From: Pithys albifrons albifrons
Taxonomy: Eukaryota > Chordata > Aves > Passeriformes > Thamnophilidae
DNA: 64,000 nucleotides
Direction of reading: 5' to 3'
Assembly (NCBI RefSeq): GCF_047495875.1
Contig: NC_092497.1
Location: 7,834,688 to 7,898,687 of the forward strand
Of the stretch, positions 36,881 through 48,350 are shown one piece after another; within the stretch, counting starts at the first letter, position 1, and each line of letters opens with the position of its first letter. Made by a program: the position numbers and the translations under genes. The notes beneath the pieces were generated by a model, which did not search any database, was not told the DNA's origin, and saw nothing but the letters and a program-made list of their open reading frames with translations.

Positions 36881-39680
36881 CAAGCTAAGTAGAAGGTGGG
36901 GGGAAGCTGTTACCAATGAAGTGAAAACAAATTAATAAGTTTTGAAAAGTTAATAGCCAAATTTTCAAATTAAAAAAAAAAAAAAGGAAAAAATCCAAAA
37001 CAAGAAATCAATGTTGGTAGCTGAATTCACCTGGGGGAAAATGACAAATGGAGGATGCCTTTCTTAAAGTTCACTTAATAACAATCTAAATATATGGTGA
37101 TAATGTAGTTTGCAATGCTAAATCTGCACTCTTCCTGGCTTGTCTAGATGTTTTCAATGGCTATTTGTTCTCCAAGTCATATGCCTGGTTAATGAAAATT
37201 TATCTACCAATATATTCATTTAAATGACTTATTACTATAGGGTCAATGCACTGCCATTTGAATGCTTGTACCCCTGTAGTGACATTGCCTTGCACAGGAC
37301 TGTTGCCCTTGCTGAGTCACTTGATTTTGTGCTCAAATTTTCAGTGTACAGGTTTCATGCAGTTGTACTCAGGTAAGTGGACCACTTTATTGACCAGTCT
37401 TTGGGTCCATGCAGGAGTTTCTCTGACACAGAGACATTTGGCTTGTCCCATATCTTACCTACCATACAGGATAATAGGTGGACAGCATGGACATTCCTGG
37501 CTGTGCTGAAAAGTTATGGCACTGTGACCTTACTGACCAAAGCCCAGTTTCTCTCTGGGATCACACAAAAAATTCTATGCAGAGTAGGGACTGAAGCCTT
37601 GCATCTCATTGGACCTGTATTCTTGTGCAATTTCTGTGTTTACATCAAAACTTGGGTCTTAACCCTAAAGAGATATTTCAGTGGCTCCTAGGTTTGAAAA
37701 TGTGGAGGATGGTGTGAACATGTTGTGTGCTTCCTGCTCCAGAAATCCTATCATCTAAAAAGAGATGATGGTCTGAGGAAAGAGAGGAAATGAATTATAA
37801 AGATTTTTTTTTTTAAGGAAAAAGACATATTGAGGAAAAAGCAAAAGTACTGGCAGATTTTCCTGAATTTCAGGGAAATGTTGTTCAAGAGTTAATCCAG
37901 TCCCCTCAGTTTAAAAGGAAAAATATGCCATTTTGAAACAAAGATAAATCTCAGTCAATTTTCTTTGTCTCCAAAGCTCTTTTCTCCCTTATATTCCAGA
38001 AAGTATTCTGGATGTTGACCAAATTTCTGACTTATTTAGATCACCATAAAACTTAACTTTCAATTAACTTTTCTGTTTATTTTGAGCATATTTCTTAATT
38101 TCTGTTTAGGAAGATAAGGCATGAAATGATAAAATGTGGAGCCACCCAGAAGTTTTTTAACCTACCTTCAGGCTTAAAATCAGGATTAGTTCTGCCTATG
38201 TCATTCCTTGACACTGTAACCCTGGAGTCATTTGGCTGTTGTTGTGTTGAGGCTGTATAACCACATAAAGCCTAGAGGAGAATGGTAAATGGATGGTGTG
38301 GAATGCAGAGCACAGGAGAGAACAACGCAGGGCATAGTAACAGGGGCCATGGAGGATGTCAGTGACTACTCAATGCCATGAGAAGGGAGAGATATGTCTT
38401 GCCCAGATCTCTGAAGATGAGATTCAAGGTCCTGGCATTGCATGTGTGATTTGAAATAAGTTCAGATTCCCTCCAATGTAATTAGTGACTGCTTGTGTGC
38501 AGCATACTCTAATAGTTCATAGTGGGAAGGTATCCAAAGGGCATGGAAAGCTCCAGAGATATCTGGACTATGCTAGTCGCAGGACAGCGTTTTGCAGAAA
38601 GCACAAGAAAACATTTCGTGTTATGCACTTCATGACATCTAGGTGAGGTCTGGTTGTCCTGGTATCACTTTATTTTGTGCTTTCCTTGAAAGCTGATTCA
38701 AGCCTTATTCCTTCTTCTTCCATCACATGCCTGGGAGGATAAAGAATAACCCCCCCACACACACACACATCCTAGATATGTAAGCTGACATGTAAGTCAT
38801 GTAAATCAAGTCATATAAGAGCAAATACCCCATCTCTTGTCCAGGAAATTTCTGGTGTGGGTGGCAAGAATGCTCTCTTAATAATGGCTGTTAAGTGAAC
38901 TGTTGATTATTCCAATATCAGGCAGCTTAATTATTCTTCTGAGAGCCAAAACAAAAAAATATCCTATAGACCAAGATAATTTTTTTTTCCTATCTTATGG
39001 GAACCCTGGCTACAGAACCTGGCAGCATCTGGACAAGTAAAGAGAAGGTATTTTCTCTATCTTTCTCTATTCCCTTTCTTCTACTTTTTACTGAGAAGAA
39101 AGTTTTTATTCTATCCTTTGAAAATTTGTTTAGATGAGCAATGAAAGAGAAAGCATATTGGCTAAATCTAGGACAATAGGTGACTAATTAAAAAGAACAA
39201 TGGTCTTACATCTAGGAAGACTGCTCAATGGCAGGCCAGAGAAGCTTTTAGTTCTAGAAAATCAAATAAATTAACAAATAAATGCATAAAATAAAAGGAA
39301 AGAAATTCACCTTCTCACTCTCTGGAATCTCAGTGGATTTACACAGACCAAGGTGGCCATCTAGGTCACCAAAGGCAACCCAAAGCTGGTGGCTTAGTGA
39401 CTGTATTCTTAGCAATGCTTACACCCAGCCCTGGACATCAGAATCTGTTTAAATGAGCAAAATAAATATGTTAATCATGATCCTGGGGATTAGCATGTAG
39501 TCTGCTTGAACACCACTGCATCATTTTTGGCCACCAAAGTTGCTCTTTATCAGAGCTGGTTTCACACAGATTAGGCGACAGCAGGGCCCTCTGAAGTGTA
39601 CCCAGCATACTCCCGAGGGCTTTTGGGGTCACTGGTGAAGTACCTTGCAATCAAACTCCTGGCATGTGTCTCCCAATGAG
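36881..39680. other. Noncoding DNA, no gene recognised
   Basis: A-rich tracts (36969-36985) and AT-rich unique sequence are present. There is no repeat family and no coding signal until the tRNA-like relic. Confidence 0.65.
38751..38769. repeat. Short C-run plus (CA)n repeat
   Basis: Seven C bases are followed by about six CA units. Confidence 0.88.
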
Positions 39681-39752
39681 GCCCGTCCTGGTCTAGCAGG
39701 GAGAGTGTTAAATTGCAGATTGCTGTTCTTGGTTCAATTCCCCTCTGGGGGC
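39681..39752 (+). pseudogene. tRNA-like relic (tRNA-Cys-like pseudogene or tRNA-derived SINE head)
   Basis: An A-box-like TGGTCTAGCAGG (39689-39700) and a B-box-like GGTTCAATTCC (39731-39741) are spaced as in a tRNA gene. Between them, TTGCAGATT places a GCA anticodon with T33 and a purine at 37. The order GGTCTAGC..AGGG..AGAG, then TTGCAGAT, then TTGGTTCAA parallels vertebrate tRNA-Cys(GCA). The acceptor, anticodon and T stems pair poorly, so a functional tRNA is unlikely. Alternatively this is the tRNA-derived head of an old SINE of MIR/CORE type, whose head has a similar GGTCTAG...GGTTC..TTCCC layout. I cannot decide between these. Confidence 0.35.
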
Positions 39753-40017
39753 CCCCATGAGCAATATGTTTGTGAAGGAGTCTACTGTGTGACTCCTTTT
39801 CTCCTATCACCTATGTAGGTTACATGATTTTTTGCATCAATATTTGTCTCCTGTATTTATCACACTTCTCCTTGGCATGGACAAGGTACTGCCTTGGTGG
39901 AACTTTGTTTCTGGGGCACAAGCACAAGGCAGAGCCAGTTCACTCTTACCTCCAGCATAAGTCAACCCCACCAGAAAAGCCCTACAGAAGACAGTGCTCA
40001 GTATCTGCCAGGACCTA

Positions 40018-40284
40018 GAGGAGATGGAGAGTGGTGAAGCGCTGGCTCAGGTTACCCAGTGAAGTTTGAATGCCCCAGGCCTGGAAGTGTTCAAAGCCAG
40101 GCTGACTGGGGCTCTGAGCAGCATAATCTAGAGAAAAGTGACCCTGCCCACAGCAGGGAAGTTGGAACTCCCTCCCTTCTCCCTCACACAGAAGGCTGTA
40201 ACTAGATGATCTTTAAGGTCCCTTCCAACCCAAACCATTCTATGATTCTATGATTCTATAATTCTATGACTCTATAATTCTATG
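40018..40284 (+). mobile_element. CR1 non-LTR retrotransposon 3' fragment, 5'-truncated
   Basis: The fragment starts in the CR1 3'UTR block around GAGAGTGGTGAAGCGCTGG and continues through CCTGGAAGTGTTCAAAGCCAGG. It then passes through AACTAGATGATCTTTAAGG and CCCTTCCAACCCAAACC, and ends in six tandem octamers of the ATTCTATG type (40237-40284). These octamers are the diagnostic 3' terminus of avian CR1. A stretch of roughly 30 bp (about 40169-40199, pyrimidine-rich) interrupts the normally continuous TTGGAACTAGATGATC block, so this copy carries a small insertion or belongs to a variant subfamily. There is no ORF2 sequence. It faces the minus-strand CR1 at 40566-41040 tail to tail. Confidence 0.95.
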
Positions 40285-40565
40285 GCTACACAGTGAGATA
40301 GTCATTCCCTTCTTAATCCTGAGAGAGACATCTTCCCTATCTGTCCCAGGTAAATTCTGTGCTACTAATATTCACTTTTCACTGTGAGTGAGTGAGAAGT
40401 GACTTTTGATTCTGCAAACAGGTGAACTACCAATGATGGTGTCAACATTCAGCTTTCACTGGCTTGACTGGGGACTGTGTCTTTATGTGACAAAGTTCAG
40501 AATCCATTCTCAAGTACCTTGAAGTAAGCACTGAGCCTTGTAAAGACAAAACACTAAAAAATAGA

Positions 40566-41040
40566 AACACAGAATCATAGAATTGATTGGGTTGGCAAAG
40601 ACCTCTGAGATCATCGAGTCCAACCCTTGGTCCAACTCCAATCCATTTACCAGATCAGGGCACTCAGTGCCACATCCAATCTGCATTTAAAAAGTCTCCA
40701 GGGATGGTGGATCCACCACCTCTCTGGGCAGCCCATTCCAATGCCTGAGCACTCTCTCTGGAAAGAATTTTTTTCTGGTATCCAACTTAAATTTCCCCTG
40801 GCAGAGCTTAAGCCCGTGCCCCCTTGTCCTATTGCTGAGTGCCCGGGAGAAGAGACCAACCCCCACCTGGCTAGAACTTCCCTTCAGGTAGTTCTAGACA
40901 GTGATGAGGTCACCTCTGAGCCTCCTCTTCTCCAGGCTAAACAACCCCAGCTCCTTCAGCCTCTCCCCATAGGACCTATGCTCCAGTCCCTTCTCCAACC
41001 TTGTTGCTCTTCTCTGGACCCGCTCCAGCACCTCAATATA
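40566..41040 (-). mobile_element. CR1 non-LTR retrotransposon fragment with ORF2 C-terminus, 5'-truncated
   Basis: Read on the minus strand, the element runs from the end of ORF2 through the 3'UTR to the terminal octamers (ACAGAATCATAGAATTGATT in plus orientation at the left edge). The 3'UTR blocks match those of the copy at 35053-35299 but extend about 230 bp further upstream. They include CCCCTTGTCCTATTGCTGAGTG and the region coding the last residues of the reverse transcriptase. Similarity to CR1 ends near 41040, after the sequence corresponding to CAGCACCTCAATAT, which marks the 5' truncation. The copy is not capable of independent movement. It looks younger than the fragments at 4094 and 54989, because long blocks match the remembered avian consensus with few changes. 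Confidence 0.95.
40895..41040 (-). pseudogene. CR1 ORF2 (reverse transcriptase) C-terminal remnant
   Basis: The minus-strand frame reads [18 protein letters not shown], then [18 protein letters not shown], then LRGDLITV. This is the highly conserved C-terminal segment of avian CR1 ORF2, downstream of the endonuclease and reverse transcriptase catalytic domains. Only about 48 residues remain. The endonuclease, the YADD-type catalytic site and all upstream sequence are absent because of 5' truncation. The frame stays open across the remnant, which suggests a relatively recent insertion. It is not an expressed host gene. Confidence 0.9.
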
Positions 41041-43182
41041 AGGTTTTGTTTGTCTCCTAGACCTAGGAAAGATATGTACAGGGGAGATCAGGGTGGAATC
41101 ATGAAGCAGATAATTGCAGCTCCTGTTCGGTTTTGCTAACAAATATGCTATAATCAGGTAATACTGGTGGGTGTGAGTGTGGCACTACCTGTTTTGTGCA
41201 CTGTAGGATGTACTCAGCATTCTGGGAGACATTCACACACTAGTTTGAGTATCTCACTTGTCATTAGCACATACTTGTTATAAAACAGGGCTTATTCCAC
41301 ACACTGTAGTTAGCTTTTCTACAACATTGCCATGCACATAAGACATTCATTCCATCCTTCCTATTCCTTGGTGTCTTCTTTCACTGGCTACTGTATTCCT
41401 ATTAGCAAACAGCCTCAGCATCCCATTGTGTTATTTGAATGACAATGCCATAAAAAAAGTTAAAAAGTATCCAAACTTAACTGGAGAGTCTTTAGGGAAC
41501 TTTTCTCAGTCCTTCTGCCTTGACATATAATGTATTGATTTCATTCCTTTCCTCCTGCCATTTCCATGCCTGCTTCCCTCTTTCTCCCTCCTTCCCTCCC
41601 CACTGATCCCTACAGGTATAAATAACCTAAAAAACATGTAGCTAACCATGCCGTGTCGGCCCCTGCTGTGCTAGTTTTCCCATCTGCTGCTTCCTTGCCC
41701 CATGCTGCACGTCAAACACACACTCTCATCATGCTGAGTTGAATAGGTTGTATGCCTGTATTTGAAATTAGGCACATGCTGAAGACCTCTGCTAAATCTC
41801 AGACCTAGGTTGTGACATTGATAGTGTACAGGCAATTACCCCTTTACTAGTGAGGACCAGAATCCATTTCACAATGCAAATGCTGAGTATTTGTAAGACT
41901 AATAGATGCAATAGACTAATAGGTGTGAAAGTCTTTGAAACAGTAATGTCAAGAGCTGGCTGGTGTCAGTGCAGAAAGAGGTCACTATTTGATCTTCCTG
42001 TGACCAGGCTAAAGGCTGCTGGCTTGTGTGTGCCCAAAATATATGTTAATTCAATTCCATATCCTTATCCTGGAGTTCCTTTGGAAATGGAGCATTTGCT
42101 AAAATGAAACAAAGCAGTCATTAAAAATGCTAGTCATTAACAGTGTGAATCTTCATATTCACCTGCCAAGATGTTGATAGCAACTCAGCAATGTTGTTTC
42201 CTGAGCAATAGCTGTTGGGGGTTTTTATGACATTGTTCTATTAGAGCTGTTCAAATCAACCATTTTAGAGATGTCTGGCTGATGTAGTAAAAATATAATA
42301 ATTGGACCTTGACATCCTCTTCCATCTCTTTGTTCTAGTATTCTTTGGAGGTAATCTTTCATACAGTAAATATCTTGTATATTGTCTGTCACTCTTCGTC
42401 CTGCAGTCCTTGTGGGATCAATGTAGCTTTTTTAGGTATGCAAGCTTCTTTATGCTGCAGTAAATTTACTCAGCACCTAAATACTGCTATTTTCACGAAT
42501 ACTTTGTAAATGCCTACATGCTGGTGTTCCCTGCTATGGCTCTACACCTGTGAGAGTTGGGCCATTGTATGCTGCCTCCTTCATGCTTTATTATTTTGAC
42601 CATGTATGTGTTTGTTCACATGGGACTAATAATACTTAAAGTCTGTCTGCTCACATATCTACTTGCATGCAATAGTCTCCTAGTTCTCAAATGCAAAAAC
42701 CTTTCAAAATGTTAAGATTAGACCATCAGGACTGTGTAGCTCCCTTATTATCAGAATAGGTCTGCTTTTCCCGTTTCTACCCCAAAGCCAGTGGTAATGA
42801 AAGGCAGATGGACAAGTCAGTAGAAGTCAAAAGACAAGTTCATGCTGGTCTCTCATTGCAAACCTCACTGACAAGTCACTATCTTCATCTCAGCTGACAT
42901 TATCCTGTCAGTTAATGATACTGTCCCGCTTTTGAAAATGAAATGAAGATTTGAATGGACTGATTCCCAAGCCCCAAAAGATGGTTTTATAAGTAGTGGC
43001 TAATTCTGTTACTAGTCTTCCAAGATAATGCATCTAGAAATTGAGTTCCAACATAGAACAGCTTATTGCAACATTATCTCTTAACAAGGGTTTAAATACC
43101 ACATCTGTAGCAACACAAATAGAGAGAAATTAGGTCTGTAGTAAAAATGCAAATGATTTCATTTATGCTCCCTTTCCTTGTT

Positions 43183-43222
43183 AAAAAAAAAAAACAAACA
43201 ACAAAACAAAAACAAAAAACCA
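43183..43222. repeat. A-rich/(CAAA)n-type simple repeat
   Basis: A run of 12 A is followed by CAAA, CAACAAAA and CAAAAA units. This is a low-complexity tract of the kind common in avian noncoding DNA. Confidence 0.9.
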
Positions 43223-43619
43223 ACCCAACTTGACAAAACCAATTTTATAAGGACCTTAAAATTTGTCCATCAAATATTTTGGTTCCATGGACAAATAATA
43301 AGTGAATGCAAATATAAATATTTATATTTTAAAAGGCCACCATGCTGTGAATAACAATTTTGGTAACTGATGCTTGTATCTTTTTCCATACGCCATAATC
43401 TTAAATTAGACTCCATGGATATGGTACGCATAATAGTCTAGTCTTAGTGGAAAAAGGGAATTCATCATGGGAACTTTTGCCTACAAAGTATCCTGAGAGG
43501 CTTGGTATGTCTGGGGAAGCCATCTCACAGTAGAGAAGGATGGCAGTGTAGGAAATGAAAACACGTGTCCTCTGGCAGCATCTCCAGACTGAAATCTTTG
43601 GAGTGTTTGGGATTTGAAG

Positions 43620-43654
43620 GGAAAAAAAAAAAAAGAAAAAAAAAAGAAAAAAAG
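43620..43654. repeat. A-rich tract with G interruptions
   Basis: Runs of 7 to 13 A are separated by single G bases, giving a pure polypurine tract of about 35 bp. Confidence 0.9.
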
Positions 43655-44479
43655 ATTCTCTGTAGACACCACATTTGTTTCATGAAAAGAACACAGAGCT
43701 CAAACACTAAATTTCTCTGAAGAAACAGCTTGATTTCACACTAAATGGTGATTAAGACCCAAGAGGAGAGGTTTTCTCCAGAATGCAGCCACCCACCCAT
43801 CCCCCAGATTTCTTTAGCCAAAGAAGTGCTATGAAGAATAAGATCGTCACGACCTTGTGGAGGAGTCTCAATGAGATCCTTGTGATTGTCCTATTTGTCT
43901 CCAAGTCATATGCAGGAGCAATATCTCCCAGTTTCATCCCCAGCCATACTCCCAAGGGCAGTCAGGGAAACCATAAGGAAAATTTTTACAACTACTGCTG
44001 TTGACCAATATTCACATGTGGCACCCCCTTGTCACCAGAAAGGCAATCTATTTTTTCATTTGTTACTGACTTGAATTTAATTCTGTGAAGTGCCCCTGAG
44101 GAGAGGAAAAATACAAAACATACCACCAAAAAACCCTATGTCTCTCCATTACTATCCCTTTGGTTATCCTATCCCCTACTGCTGCAAGAGACCCGCCACT
44201 AGCAAATTCCCAAACCACTCATTTATTTCCAGGGCTGTGCTGTGAAACCTCATTCTTCAAACATAACAAATCCAACAGCTTCATGAGTTGAGCTATTGTG
44301 GATTTTTCCCTGTGACTGCAAATGGGAATGGTCTGTATAAATGAAAGCCTAGATCTCTGTGCTATTGCAAGTAAAAGAGTCTGGGTGAAATATCTGCCGA
44401 GGAATATATTTTATGTGTTTTCTTTGACTGCCCATCCAAAAAGTGCTGAGTGATGGTCGGGTGCTGTTAAAAGGCACTG

Positions 44480-44560
44480 ATAACAGCCTTACATTTATAA
44501 AGTACCATCCATCCAGATGGACTCCCAAAGTACTTTATAAACTTTACTAACTGGTTGTTC
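44480..44560 (+). repeat. Possible ancient SINE-like relic (MIR/CORE-SINE type)
   Basis: The blocks CTTACATTTATAAAGTACCA and CCCAAAGTACTTTATAAACTTTACTAAC match the general layout of old amniote SINE tails (CTTATATAGCACCTTTCATCC, then CTCAAAGCACTTTACAAACATTAACTAA). Similarity is by eye and from memory, and the edges are not sharp. A second possible copy lies at 57090-57165. Confidence 0.35.
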
Positions 44561-44796
44561 CAGCTCCACACATCACCTTATATCTATCCATCTGTTCACA
44601 GCAATAGCCTTATTCAGAGCATTTCTCTCACCTCTAAAGTGTGGCTATTCCAGATTTGGGATGTAACTAATGTTTAAGAGGTCACATCAATGTGGAGTAA
44701 CAATGCCATGGCTTAACCCTACTTCTCTTCCATAGCTCTGTTGACTTTGGCATGAATTAAAACTAGGAAGCAAGAAACCAAGCTGCTGAGGAGTCA

Positions 44797-44800
<4 letters not shown>

Positions 44801-44827
<27 letters not shown>
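44801..44827. repeat. 27-bp poly(A) tract
   Basis: This is an uninterrupted run of 27 A. No retroposed mRNA body or target-site duplication could be recognised upstream, so it is best treated as a homopolymer microsatellite rather than the tail of a processed pseudogene. Confidence 0.95.
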
Positions 44828-44830
<3 letters not shown>

Positions 44831-47653
44831 GGTAATTTTTGTGTAGTAAAGCAGAGTGAGGCATATCAGTGCCACCAGCTACTTAGATGCAAAAGTTTAC
44901 ATGGATGTGTGGGGAAGTTCTCAAGTTCTTGGCAAATCTTTATACCATACCCATCTCTGCCACAGAAATATGCAATGGCTCTGGGGAGATTATTGTCAGC
45001 AGACCTATATCCCCTATGTCACAGCTGGATTTTGTGCGTCTGTGTAAGTTTTCCTGTAACAATGCCCACACAGAAGATCCAGAAGCAGGGTTTCTCATTT
45101 GACCAGTGACATACCCAACTGGGCAACATCAGGGGATGCTGACTCTGTAATCTGTTACTGGTTTATTAAAAGGAATTTGCCCAGATTTTAATCCCTTTTT
45201 AGCACCAGTATTGCTGTAAGGTCCTGAGTCGAAGCTGCAATTGCACCAGTACAGAACAGGGAGGCAGCAGCTGGGACAACCAGTTTGCAGTTAAAACACC
45301 TAATCAGGAACTAGCAAAGGTAAAGCCACAGTGAAGGGAAAAGGAGGTGGTGAGGACTGTTCTCCAAGCTCCAAGGGATGGATGAATTGCTCCTTTCCAC
45401 AGGTGAAATAGAAAAAGTTTATCGAGTCCTTCCTCACCCCAGAAAATTTTTAACCAAGGAGCACATGTGTCACTTTAAACAGCCCTTTGACAATTTAGTT
45501 CACATTGGGTTTGGGTTTAGATCAAAAGTAGATTCTGTTAAATTCCAGTCTGCATTTGGCTGTAGGAGGCACCTAGATTAGGCAGCCTCTGCTCTTCTGA
45601 AATATACCCAAAGATCTGACATGATCATGCCTGGACAGACTATGAATTTTTTTCTTTTTAGTCTAGAGGATATGCTCAGACACCAATCTATATTTGTGTG
45701 AAATTAGGAGCCATTCAGCACCCTGTAAAAAATCTAAACAGAAAGATTGTTAGCCATGATTACCATATTATTTATTATTGTTGTGTGATGTTGAGACTAT
45801 GTTTGGAACAGATGGGAATCCAATTAGCTTAGTTCTGCCTTTGTCCGTTGGATAAGACATTAATTTCAGGGCCACTCTGCACCTTGTCTGAATAGCTATG
45901 AGAAAAGAAATATGCTCATGGAACTTTGTGTTTTTGAGACTGTTTGTCACATATATTTTGTTTTCTCATGAAAGGACACTACTGGCTGCTAAGCAACAGA
46001 ATAGCTGTGTTTACATGTACATTTATCTATATATATGCACATACAGGCAGACACAGCGAGTTGTTTACTCAAGGACAAGAGTCCTCATCAGACTGGGTTT
46101 CAACTGAGAGTAATTCTATTAATTAGGGCTGCAGTTACCACCCCCCTTCTGCTTCCCCCACCTTACCCCTCCTTTTCTTTCCTCTGTTGCAACTATTACT
46201 ATTTTTAATTAACGTGCCAAAATGTTCACTTCTAACTATAAGAAGAAAAGAGAAAGACAAAAGGGCAGAAGCAGGGAGAGGAGCTCTGGAGAGAAAGACA
46301 ATTTGTTTGACTAACCCTTTCAGAAAAAGACAGGCATGTCAATGATTTCTCTTCAGGATGGTATCCCATAACCAGGAGAGAGAGCAGAAAAGCTTTTTAA
46401 TGGGGTTTTTCTCCCAGCCAGGAATAATCAAGCCCACAGAGAAGTCTTAGAGCAGCCTTCTGCTTGAAGGCAGGTATGTTGCACATCTCAGTGGTATTTC
46501 TTTTTTCCCTTTTTAACCTCTCTCTTTTTTTTTCTATTTTTTTAAGGTGTTAGGAATCCTTAGTGTAGGAATTATCTCTGCGTCTACCTATATTTTTTGT
46601 GCTGTATTGATGATTAGGTTATTTCTCCACCATAAATCTCTATCCCTGGATTTTAAATGTTGCAACATTTGATGTAATCCCCACACTTCAAAACTGATAT
46701 CCAAACACCAAAGTAAATATTTAGCGTTTAAGATTGCAACTCTGTTCTTCATCTATAAAACAATTTAAAATTATTAATTGAATACCTGTGAAGGGGGAAA
46801 ATTAAGATGTTCATTGTAGAGAAAATGAGGTATAAAAACAATACTGGGATTGAGATATAAACAACATCAGCACTGGAAAAAATGTTGATTGAAATTGGAC
46901 ATGAACGGGTATGAAACCTAGCTTTTCAGCCACAATAGACACTACAAAATGCATGCCTTCATTGCTGCTGTTTTATTTAAGCTGAAGTTGTCTGGTTCTT
47001 GATGAAATATGAGGGAAGATGAGTTCAGGAAAGAAAATCAGCTTTTAACTAAAATAATAATGTCTTTGCATTTTCAAATGTTACCATTCTTTATAGGTGA
47101 TAATAATAATCTAAATGTTTGCTAGGAACTGAAAAAAACAATTTGCAGGTTTTAGGGTTTTTGTTGAATATTTCTCCTCCTCAGCCTCCTTTCTGTCCCT
47201 TCCCAAAACATGTGTGGGAAACTAAAAGCATCAGAAATTTGTGTGTTTGGAGCCCCATCCTTTCCAGTTCTGACGAGATGTGAGTTTTTAAAGCCTCCAG
47301 CTGTCATCTGCCAGCCTTTCAAGACAAGCTGTGGATCTGGAGCCCACTGCTCCAGAGGTCTCTGATTCAGACTCAGTGGCTTTGTCAAGAGTGTGGTGAC
47401 TACTTTTGCACACACTCAGATTGGCAGTTTTCTGAACCACTGTGTGCAGAAATCCTTGACTCCCATTCATATGCGTTAGGCAGTGTCTCTCATTTCAAAT
47501 GACATCGGCTTATTTGACTTTCAAATGAGAAAACTAAGTATCATGAACAGATGAAGAGATAATCAAAACATCTTTGTTCAGGTTTTTGGAAACTGTTTTT
47601 GAAAACTGAAACTCCTGATCCACTATGCCAGTTCTCACAATATTTCTATCATT

Positions 47654-47671
47654 AAAACAACAACAACAACA
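47654..47671. repeat. (CAA)n trinucleotide repeat
   Basis: About five CAA units follow AAAA. Confidence 0.88.
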
Positions 47672-48119
47672 TTTACTAATCTGTTTCCTAAATCTCCTGC
47701 CTTTGGAGGCATGTGAATTGGTGCTGATTCACCTTAATAATAATTAAATGTAACTTATGTTTCTATCAGCCCATATTTGTAGAAAAGCTTGAACAACATT
47801 TACTCTCAAATAAGGAAGAATTCAAAATCTGAGCTATTTCTAAGCCAAGACTCAGAGCTGACAACAGTATTGCAGGAGGCACCCTTGCTTTGATAACACT
47901 GGTGTAAAATCAAAAGTAAAATGAAAAAGATGGAAGCACATGATAGTGAAAGACACTCCTGGATCAGCAAGTTTGATCCCTTGCCACTGCATGAACTTGT
48001 CAAGGTCCATCTGAACATATTCTTGTATTGTACTTCTCACTTTTTGTGCTAGGTTAGGACTGCATACTGTTGATGAGAGATAACCATTTATCTAATTTCT
48101 AGGCTACATATTCATAACT

Positions 48120-48350
48120 GATCAGCCTATTTCCTCATCCCAAAGATTTTGTATTAATGACTGGCTAATTGTTAATTCACCCTTTGTAATTATTCCTAAC
48201 TGTAAGTTGCATTTTCTTTCTCTTTTTGCATATTTGAATTGTTATCTCTGCATATTCACTCTCCAGGCTGTTTCGGTGAGTTATGATTGATCAGCAAAAT
48301 CATACGGGGAATGTGTTTCATTTTCTTGATTCAATAACAGACACATACCT
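48120..48350. promoter_or_regulatory. Candidate AT-rich conserved element
   Basis: TGGCTAATTGTTAATTCACC, TGTAATTATTCC, TTTGCATATTTG, and GTTATGATTGATCAGC (containing TGATTGAT) lie within about 230 bp, free of recognisable repeats. The evidence is weak and purely motif-based. Confidence 0.2.

Larger units (their letters stand above)
41041..44479. other. Noncoding DNA, no gene recognised
   Basis: Low-CpG unique sequence contains the two A-rich tracts listed separately. The frame at 41850-42107 (85 codons) has no recognisable content. Confidence 0.65.

Noticed and set aside
40627..41139. 170-codon plus-strand frame
   Set aside because: It lies on the antisense strand of the minus-oriented CR1 element at 40566-41040.
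44687..44875. Poly(A) tract as the tail of a processed pseudogene
   Set aside because: No mRNA-like body, polyadenylation signal at the right distance or target-site duplication could be identified.
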